Below are positions 19,701 through 25,804 of a DNA stretch of 25,804 bases, in pieces. The DNA is from Perkinsus marinus ATCC 50983 (lineage: Eukaryota; Perkinsozoa; Perkinsida; Perkinsidae). Each line of letters opens with the position of its first letter. Positions within the stretch are counted from its first letter, which is position 1. A program made the position numbers and the translations under genes. The DNA is taken from the NCBI RefSeq assembly GCF_000006405.1, contig NW_003210583.1, positions 91,311-117,114 on the forward strand. The letters are read 5' to 3'. The notes under the pieces are model-generated. The model searched no databases, had not been told where the DNA came from, and worked only from the letters and a program-made list of their open reading frames with translations.

Positions 19701-21310
19701 CCTTATTGATATCGCGAGTAGAAGAACAGATGGTATGGGTGCCATCGAACATCGCTCAGCAGCTGGGAAGCATTTGAGAGATAGTTGACGGAGAATTGAG
19801 GAATATCTTGAATGCTCGCAAAGGGGAAGATGTCCGCTGATCTTATCCACGTATGGCTATGTTACATCATTTTATAAACAGAATGTGTGTTATTAATGTC
19901 TGGATAGTAAACAGACTGTGTCAATGTTTTTCATACTACTTATTATCTTCTGATTTTATAGAATATTATATACAACAAGATAGGTTAGAAAAGCATGTAT
20001 AGGAAAAGATACTAACATGCATTCATCCTCATACAGGGTGCTCTAAAAATGGCCTATCTTTCGTAGCGTATGTGAATCGGATACCGTTTTGAAGTCCTCT
20101 CCAATGGTAGTTGAATCAATTTCATACTCTCCATGCTCGACAAAGTTATGACCATTTAGAGAAAGCTGTATACAGGGAAAAGTTGTCTGATAATTTCGAG
20201 TGGTGGTTTTTTTTTTTCGAACACCCTGTATATCCGCTCAATATACTTAGTAATAAACAATCATCATCATTGCAGATACTATCCCTCGGAGCTCAGAGGA
20301 AGGTCCATCACAAGAGCCTCTAGTTTATAAGGCTACCCTTCTATCGATAGTGGTTATTGTTCTTGGTGTGGTAGATGTGATATTTGCTGTCGATTCAGTA
20401 ACAGCTAAGATCTCTCAGTATGATGACATGTAACAGACATGAGCTCGCCTGAGTCCGATGTGAATATGTTCATAGGTTCATTAACTTCTCGTCCTCGATA
20501 TTTGCTATGTTAACTCTGAGATCTTTGTACTTCCTGGTCGTCTATTTGGCTGACCTCTTTGTTTTCATGAAATATGGTAGGAGCCTCCCCCCCTTTGCCG
20601 ATCGTGATATTCCTATCAGTTTGATGTTACTACCATACCTTTGATACGCACTAGTTATTATATTGAACTACGCTACTACTATTGAGATTTCTCTCAGGCA
20701 TCGCGCTTATCCTAGTCTTGGTGGGTCTACAGCTCCTGTTCGGATCATACATCGACATATCTAATCGGCAAAGTTGTGGTATAATATCGTTGGTATTTTT
20801 TGCCTCGATATTCGCCAGCGTGGTGAGTTTACTTTTGTTTCTCTCGAAAACCGTCTCTTGAAAGCTGCCAAGCTGTTTGCATTACGTTTCCTGTTGTTGG
20901 AATATATGTTTGACTCCCTCAGCCGAGCTCAGAGGTTTCCTCGCTAAATCATGGGAATCACGTATTAGGGTAGAGGTATGCAAAAAACCGACGAAAATTT
21001 CCATGGAATTTTCATATTATCATCAACCTATGTAGTTGACCATGTGCATATACTCCCACACTGACGTTCTTGTGTACGCAAGTTGTTTTTGTGTAGGTTT
21101 ACTCAAAATGCGCGGCCTCTTGTAGTCGTCGTGGTTCGATATTCGAACTTGAAGTCATTGGCAGTAGACACATAGGCGAACCAGATATCGAAATTGGAGC
21201 AGAGCATAGTGAGATTTGTATTATTTCATTCGGAGAGATTATTGCTCTTTTCAGCACCTCAAGAAGAGCCGTCTACCTCATCAAGCACAAAGGAGAGTCC
21301 TTTGGAATGA
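16740..21310 (+). CDS. TerC-family integral membrane protein, 13 exons, 400 aa
   Basis: Exons: 16740-16806, 16862-16918, 17227-17330, 17373-17444, 18366-18468, 18514-18563, 18719-18800, 18947-19066, 20276-20429, 20476-20576, 20698-20822, 21097-21208, 21255-21310. Sum is 401 codons with agreeing phases. Family landmarks: LLVIDAFIINR (first membrane segment), CIMYLISGLLFNVVVYVLYG, then GYVLEYMLSMDNVFFFQVIF carrying the conserved Glu and Asp-Asn, NRALFYGIGMAAALRLLFFF, YIFGLVLIWSGYK, a polar loop, then VVDVIFAVDS, SSSIFAMLTLRSLYFLVVYL, ALILVLVGLQLLF and SLVFFASIFASV. About eight to nine membrane helices. TerC proteins are linked to manganese export and metal or tellurite tolerance, and in plants to thylakoid assembly; location in this organism cannot be read from sequence. 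The C-terminal tail is polar (EEPSTSSSTKESPLE). Intron 16807-16861 uses the acceptor GGGTAG, chosen for frame. Confidence 0.9.
16987..17115 (-). mobile_element. MITE family F1, TerC intron 2 (reverse, truncated)
   Basis: CAGTGTGGGAAATTATGCAC to AACCTCAAGCGAAC. One end is complete, the other lost. Lies in intron 16919-17226. Confidence 0.75.
17461..17634 (-). mobile_element. MITE family F1, TerC intron 4 (reverse)
   Basis: TGTAGGGGGAATATATGCAC to GAACATATATTTCATCTCTG, with the expected TCAGCTGAGG near the end. First of two F1 copies in the 921-nt intron 17445-18365. Confidence 0.85.
17635..17975. other. TerC intron 4, unassigned part
   Basis: Lies between the two F1 copies. No coding frame, tRNA-like or repeat sequence recognised. 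Confidence 0.4.
17976..18157 (+). mobile_element. MITE family F1, TerC intron 4 (forward)
   Basis: TTTCGGAATACATGTTCGC to GTACATATTTTCTCACACTAG, with CCTCAGCTGAGCTCGGGAG and GTGGTTGACCATGT. The best preserved internal sequence of the family here. It is in inverted orientation to the copy at 17461. Confidence 0.85.
19384..19527 (+). other. coding-like stretch inside TerC intron 8
   Basis: An open frame of 47 residues, WCRHHYIKRKVNAEDDTSLR to TAG, with protein-like composition and no match I recognise. It may be a relic of a mobile element or of a small nested gene. Confidence 0.3.
20034..20228. mobile_element. Tc1/mariner-like MITE
   Basis: Ends CAGGGTGCTC and, reversed, CAGGGTGTTCG, flanked by TA on both sides (20032-20033, 20229-20230), as for mariner-type insertions. 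195 bp, no transposase. Lies in TerC intron 8. Confidence 0.75.
20893..21063 (+). mobile_element. MITE family F1, TerC intron 11 (forward)
   Basis: TGTTGTTGGAATATATGTTT to GTGCATATACTCCCACACTG, with CCTCAGCCGAGCTC and GTAGTTGACCATGTGCATA. Lies in intron 20823-21096. Confidence 0.85.
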
Positions 21311-21449
21311 TCCATACAGTGTGTGTATTCACTTCGCAACTGTTCCCTCAGCGAAATCACTTGTTGTATTATTCATACTCTAGCAATAGAGTCACCATTT
21401 CACCCTAATCCGACAGTGCGCATTTTTTCTCATGCAATTGTGTTTTGTG

Positions 21450-21464
21450 TTGTTAATCTCGCAG
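21450..21464 (+). promoter_or_regulatory. acceptor-like tract upstream of start codon
   Basis: A T-rich stretch ending GTTAATCTCGCAG lies 27 nt before the ATG at 21492, in the 181-nt gap after the TerC stop. It would suit spliced-leader trans-splicing. Confidence 0.35.
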
Positions 21465-21491
21465 ACTTGTGGCTGTTGTCAATACCTGTCG

Positions 21492-23216
21492 ATGCACTAT
21501 GGTCCGCAGTCCCCGAGCGAATCTAAGTCACAGCGTATTGATGATGTTTTACTCACACAACGTGAGAAATTTTCTCGCGGTTCATTGGCATGAGAGTTCG
21601 CTCTTCGTGGTAAACGAGACCATTTTCAGGGGAATGCGAGTCGCAGTCTGTGCTGCAAGCCTCGCCGGAGATTGACGATACCTCCCCTGCTGTATCAGTG
21701 GTACGAAAGCGGCTGAAACGCCTTCGAATTGACGAGGAGAAGAATTCAGAATCGAGGTGACGATCTCTCGAGTGTTGTGCAGCAGTCTTGTAACGTCGGT
21801 GATGTTCTCAGTAGAGACGGCGATCGAGTGAAGGTTCTTGCCGAGTGCGGTCGGCAGGAGAAGCGACGGTGTACAGATGTGAGTAGTGATACATCGAGCA
21901 TTGGGAGCAGCCAGTGTGGGGACATATCTGATGATGGTGAGTATTGATATCATTGAGAATCTTGCACTACATCTTTTCCCGGGCAAGTTCAGAGAGAATG
22001 GCATGTTACAAGCAAATTTGACTCTGAAAACTCAAGTATGTTTTATGATCAAGATTAACAATATATTACAATTAAGATCTACAGTGAGAATCTATGTTAG
22101 ACATTAGCATATCAAGTGACAATCAACAATACGCACTACGCATTCAAGCTTGACAATGCAACTCGACACTTTGAGATCTGGCATGAACTTTTTATCCATC
22201 TCCACACACTACATAATAACATGGCCATCGGATCAGGAGGTGCTCCACGTTAACTTCAAATGACATAAGCTTGACTTTCCGACCGATGATATCGGCTGGA
22301 ATCAGTCTCAACCGTCGAGCTCACAGAACTTGGGTGTACGCAAGATCGTGAAGACACCAATCAGGTATCGTCTCCCCTCGACGATCTGACAACATTTCAA
22401 TGGAGATGCGCTTGGACAGAGCTGATCATCATCGAAGGGAACAGTTGCAGCAGTTGTTGAAAGTGAGTTCAATGTTTGTAAGGAGGAGTTGAACATTCTC
22501 CTAACGCCTACTCTGTGTTGGATTAGATAAGTTAATGATTAGCGTCGTTCATATTCTATTTAGCTACACTTGTGCTGACACATTGTTCCCTTCGTCAGGA
22601 GCAGATGGCTAAGTATAGGGCTGATTATCGTTCCTTATCAGAGGGGAGCCAGATTGAGTGAGTACACTCATTCGCCGCCTAGTACGAGTATGCCTCTCCC
22701 TCAGTTTCTGCTGTCAGCGTGATGGTCCCTAGACGGTTCGTCCCACAGTCCAGTTCGTACAGTATGCTTCTATTTATGCCTTACTTTGCGTTATCAATTG
22801 CTTCCCTCTCACTATCGCTTCAGTTGAATCTTGTCTATTTACATCCATGCATAGCTCGAAAACCATAAATGGTAGAACATCCTCCCAATAACAATGATAA
22901 GGCAATTCTCCTGTGTCTTAGATCCCCGCCTTATCGTTCGATCTCGCTCAAGTCCAGTGCTTCAAGTGAGCGATGTCCGCCCCACTTACACTACAACATC
23001 GAGCGCTATAGCAGCTTTTGTGCCACGGCATTTGGAGGATAGAATCGGTATCATCACACTAGCATTGAGGGTGCATTGCAAGCTGGTCTGTACAGGTGCT
23101 TTCGCTTTGGCGAAGCATTGGCCGAGCATGGTCCTCCCAAGGAAAGACGCGCATGCCCCACAGAAGTTCCCTCTACCCTTCCACCCGAGCATAGGGTTCT
23201 TTTAACGCACTTCTGA
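21492..23216 (+). CDS. unrecognised protein with coiled-coil segment, 12 exons, 328 aa
   Basis: Not recognised. Exons: 21492-21561, 21630-21756, 21812-21936, 21988-22035, 22108-22239, 22306-22364, 22406-22462, 22599-22657, 22718-22761, 22824-22871, 22922-22965, 23043-23216. The sum is 329 codons and phases agree. It starts MHYGPQSPSESKSQRIDD. A basic stretch VVRKRLKRLRIDEEK (exon 2) could be a nuclear signal. It is followed by an acidic Ser-rich region (DVSSDTSSIGSSQCGDISDD), then VTINNTHYAFKLDNATRHFE (exon 5), which might be a folded unit. A helical heptad-like stretch crosses exons 7-8 (MRLDRADHHRREQLQQLLKE, then QMAKYRADYR). The exon 5 donor is weak (GTGCTC, or GTTAAC at 22249). An alternative ending reads through the exon 10 donor to a TAA at 22889; I prefer the longer form because exons 11-12 are codon-like (EGALQAGLYRCFRFGEALAE). 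Confidence 0.55.
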
Positions 23217-24079
23217 TTGTCTTTGCCCTTGCATGTTGTGGGGAAGCCAATCGAAATGAGCCACCATTGCCTTGCAAAATCATAAATATTGTCCCTCTGT
23301 TGGTTGTTATCATTTTCCGACTGTGTTGCGTTGTTGTGAAGTTGTCAACGCCTCGACGAGGAGCTTGGTATGCGTGATAGTGGGAACTGGCTGAGCATGA
23401 TTATCGCAACTCGTGTTCAGCCATTGAAAGATGCAAGTAGTCCTTGGTAGTAGCATCATCGGAAGAACCTGTTGATCATACCATCTATCTGCCGGGACTC
23501 GGGCGTGCATTAGTTGCGAGCGGATCGTGGTGCTTGCCCTAGTATCTCGACTGAGGCACGGCTAGTCAGTGTCTGTCATGCGAACGATGGGAACTTCAAT
23601 CGATCACGTTATGGTCTCGCAGCGTCCGACTTCATCGATCAGCGTCTCGAAGTACGAGTGTGTCTCTCCCCTATCTCGCCACATGAGCAATACTGAATTC
23701 TCGCGCCTAATCTCGGTGTCGTCGTCACGTACGTATGTGATATGCGCGTAGAGCTGGAATGGAGACAAGTTTTCCAAATTAGGAATCCTAATGCTCTAAG
23801 GTATTCCCTGAGATGACCTCTTATTGTCCTAGTTACACATTAAACCTAATAATAAATCTCACTGATGATAAAGATCAAATGAAATTCACTAAGAATGAGC
23901 GTTAACGCGCGTTGATATATATCTTCTGGCACTGTGCGCTGAGATATTCATGCAACGAATTTGGTTGGTTATGAATATAAACTTCATCACTTTGACCTGA
24001 TCACATGTGATGACACCACAAGAGTCTTCCTGAAGACCATCATGTCTATAACTTCACGCAACATGCTCGATCGGTCCAT
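23173..24079 (-). CDS. unrecognised small protein, 4 exons, 163 aa
   Basis: Not recognised. Exons on the minus strand: 24005-24079, 23608-23753, 23482-23538, 23173-23386; 164 codons with agreeing phases. Starts MDRSSMLREVIDMMVFRKTL. Exon 2 is strongly codon-like (YVRDDDTEIRRENSVLLMWR, then SYFETLIDEVGRCETIT). Exons 3-4 are basic and Thr/Arg-rich (NFTTTQHSRKMITTNRG). The ATG lies only 45 nt after the stop of the minus-strand gene upstream. The last 44 nt overlap, antisense, the final exon of the gene at 21492. The 251-nt first intron (GTGATC...TTCCAG) is the least certain part. Confidence 0.45.
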
Positions 24080-24124
24080 GGGAAATTCGTAGAGGCATGC
24101 GACAGAAAATCAACGACCATACAA

Positions 24125-25804
24125 CTAGAACTCCTCGTTAATTTGTTTGGCCTCGTGCCCAGGAATCGTGTTGCTCAATCGCCTCTTCAACTTGATGCTG
24201 GGCCTGCGAGCGCGACTACGCTGTGCTGAAGGCAGTTCTCTGCTGGAACGCCTCTGATGCTGGTCACTCGAGCTTCGCTCAGAATGCGTAGGCGTGACGG
24301 ATCTCCGGCGGCTCCCAGGGTCCTGCCAGAGAGGTTAATTGATTGTTCACTGATATGCGTCGAGTTCATCCGCCACTCACTCTTGTGAATATTTGACTTG
24401 GGGCTTCTGCCATTATTGATGGGGGCTCTCGGTAAAGGGAATGCCCGTCCTCGTGATGTTTACGTCTCGTGAAAACACCCGCGGCGACATTTTCGAACTC
24501 TCTCGTCACGTGATATTTCAAACACTCCCATAAGTGTCTGAGCGTTGATGCATACTTCTCGGTCCATGGCAATGCAGAGTCGCTGAGACTCCCGAAAAGC
24601 ACAACGGAGAGATCCTCTATAGCGCGTAAACGATGCAGAACCTAAGCTTGTACGATAGTGTTCATCGGCGATAACGAGATGAGTTCTGAGCCCCGTCTGA
24701 TCCTATGGGAGGTGCCATACTTCCTCCACCCAGTGTGAACACTCAGTGATGGCGGATAACTCCCTAATTTCGGCTTCGGCCAGACGTACCATCACCTGGC
24801 CGAGGCAATCAGGTGAAAGAAACCAGAGTATTGTCATAGTCGCGACGTATACCTCGAAGCAAGCATCTACTCTCCCTGAGGCTAGATGCTCTCCCGCAAC
24901 GGAACTCAGGGCTTCTCTTGGCATGTGTCGATCAAACCAATCGATCGTTGGAGTGAACCTTCACATTTGAAAAATTTCCGAAACATAACTTGTGGTAAAC
25001 GGATTTGATACTCTTTATTGTTGAATCGGTCGAGAGCTTGGCGCCATGTTTCACGAGAGATCGTCGCAGCGGCAAGCTGGCGCAGATTCTGGGAGGGAAA
25101 CTCGCGGAAAGTACAATACGGCTCATCGAGACTCACAAACAGCAGTTTCTCGGACACAGTGAGGATTACGGTCCTTTGGCCACATAAAAATGGCGAAGTA
25201 GAAGCACCTGGAGGATGACGGGTTCACGCTGAATTTTAAATAATATTAGAATATGGTGCGCTCGGTCGAGTTATTCTGCAGCAGAATTTCTGCTTAGTAA
25301 CAGCGACTGCGTCGGGCAATGGTCGTCTTCTATCTCACATAACAATTCATTAACAACTCCTCGTGCTATTTGTTCCGATGGGAATAGGGAGACTTGATTG
25401 GGGAGATCCATGCTACTCGCGAACAATTGTAAACTGTGGTGCTTCTCAATGACGTCAACGACGACCAGTAAACACTCCCCCAAGAAGTTCAATTATGACT
25501 GTCAAAACGGAGCACACAGGTCTGGAATCACAGCAGCAACCGATTTTTTAGAGTGTTGCCATGACTTGTTTACGGTCCACAACACAGGCTGATAGCTGCA
25601 TTAGGCGGGTGGACCGAGAATGGTAGCTTTGCTGAAGGATTCGGCTTGCCTTCGAGAGCCTCGATCCTCTAACAATTCTCAGTGCCAGGCTCCACATGAG
25701 TTGCCTAACGAACGTATGCGGGCATGTTGAGAAGACTTCAAAATAGTGACTCACTGAGTAAAGTGACCGAGCATTGTGATATTGAATCCGGCGAAGGCAT
25801 CTAT
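24125..25804 (-). CDS. unrecognised protein with Arg/Ser-rich C-terminus, 5' end beyond window
   Basis: Not recognised. Minus-strand exons from the right edge: 25755-25804 (partial), 25704 to about 25565 (donor unsettled), 25339-25474, 24959-25207, 24853-24911, 24721-24795, 24381-24641, 24125-24322. From 25339 down the phases agree. The body is helical and Leu-rich (SEKLLFVSLDEPYCTFREFP, TISRETWRQALDRFNNKEYQ, LAEAEIRELSAITECSHWVE, VLHRLRAIEDLSVVLFGSLS). The C-terminal exon is an Arg/Ser domain (GSRRRSVTPTHSERSSSDQH, then RSRARRPSIKLKRRL), as in some RNA-processing or nuclear proteins; that reading is tentative. Ends INEEF and TAG. Confidence 0.55.

Larger units (their letters stand above)
19067..20275 (+). 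other. TerC intron 8, 1209 nt, with inserted sequence
   Basis: Phase-1 intron (GTAAGA...TTGCAG) between SELIH and TIPRSSEEGP. Contains a mariner-like MITE at 20034-20228. The remaining 19144-20030 is unassigned apart from a coding-like stretch at 19384-19527. The run HPFLVFTNN just inside the donor resembles TerC sequence, but the true segment (FINFSSSIFAMLTLRSLYFL) is in a later exon. Confidence 0.65.

Overview
The window is nuclear DNA of an intron-rich protist. All introns I could place are GT-AG and most are only 38-60 nt long. Gene density is high and both strands are used. The gene content (a plant-type trehalose-6-phosphate synthase fused to a phosphatase domain, a phospholipase B-like protein, a TerC membrane protein), the short introns and good trans-splice-like acceptors just upstream of several start codons fit a perkinsid alveolate (Perkinsus). 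That placement is inference. I assembled the gene models by hand from reading-frame continuity, splice-phase agreement and family alignment from memory. No search was run.

Layout, left to right: (1) 10-2358 (+), an unrecognised Pro/Ala/Lys-rich protein with 11 exons; (2) 2921-8393 (+), trehalose-6-phosphate synthase with a degenerate phosphatase domain, 30 exons, 989 aa; (3) 8635-9565 (+), an unrecognised small protein with 6 exons; (4) 9672-10150, a non-autonomous DNA transposon with a 10-bp target duplication; (5) 10585 to at least 16070 (-), a phospholipase B-like (LAMA-type) hydrolase with at least 18 exons, whose two most 5' recognisable exons appear twice because a 100-N scaffold gap sits between two near-identical segments; (6) 16740-21310 (+), a TerC-family membrane protein with 13 exons; (7) 21492-23216 (+), an unrecognised coiled-coil protein with 12 exons; (8) 23173-24079 (-), an unrecognised small protein whose 3' end overlaps the previous gene antisense; (9) 24125 to beyond the right edge (-), an unrecognised protein with an Arg/Ser-rich C-terminus.

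The introns are the most unusual part. At least eight carry tRNA-like T-arm (B-box) sequences, three with a matching D-arm (A-box) as well, in either orientation. Eleven copies of one short inverted-repeat transposon lie in introns and none was found in an exon. Smaller families (a 3-bp-TSD MITE, a mariner-like MITE, a GCGCGC-containing 20-mer) add to this. Removing the transposon from a long intron tends to leave about 40-100 nt, so most long introns look like short introns that were enlarged by insertion.

The recognised genes do not form a pathway. They look like ordinary unlinked housekeeping genes.
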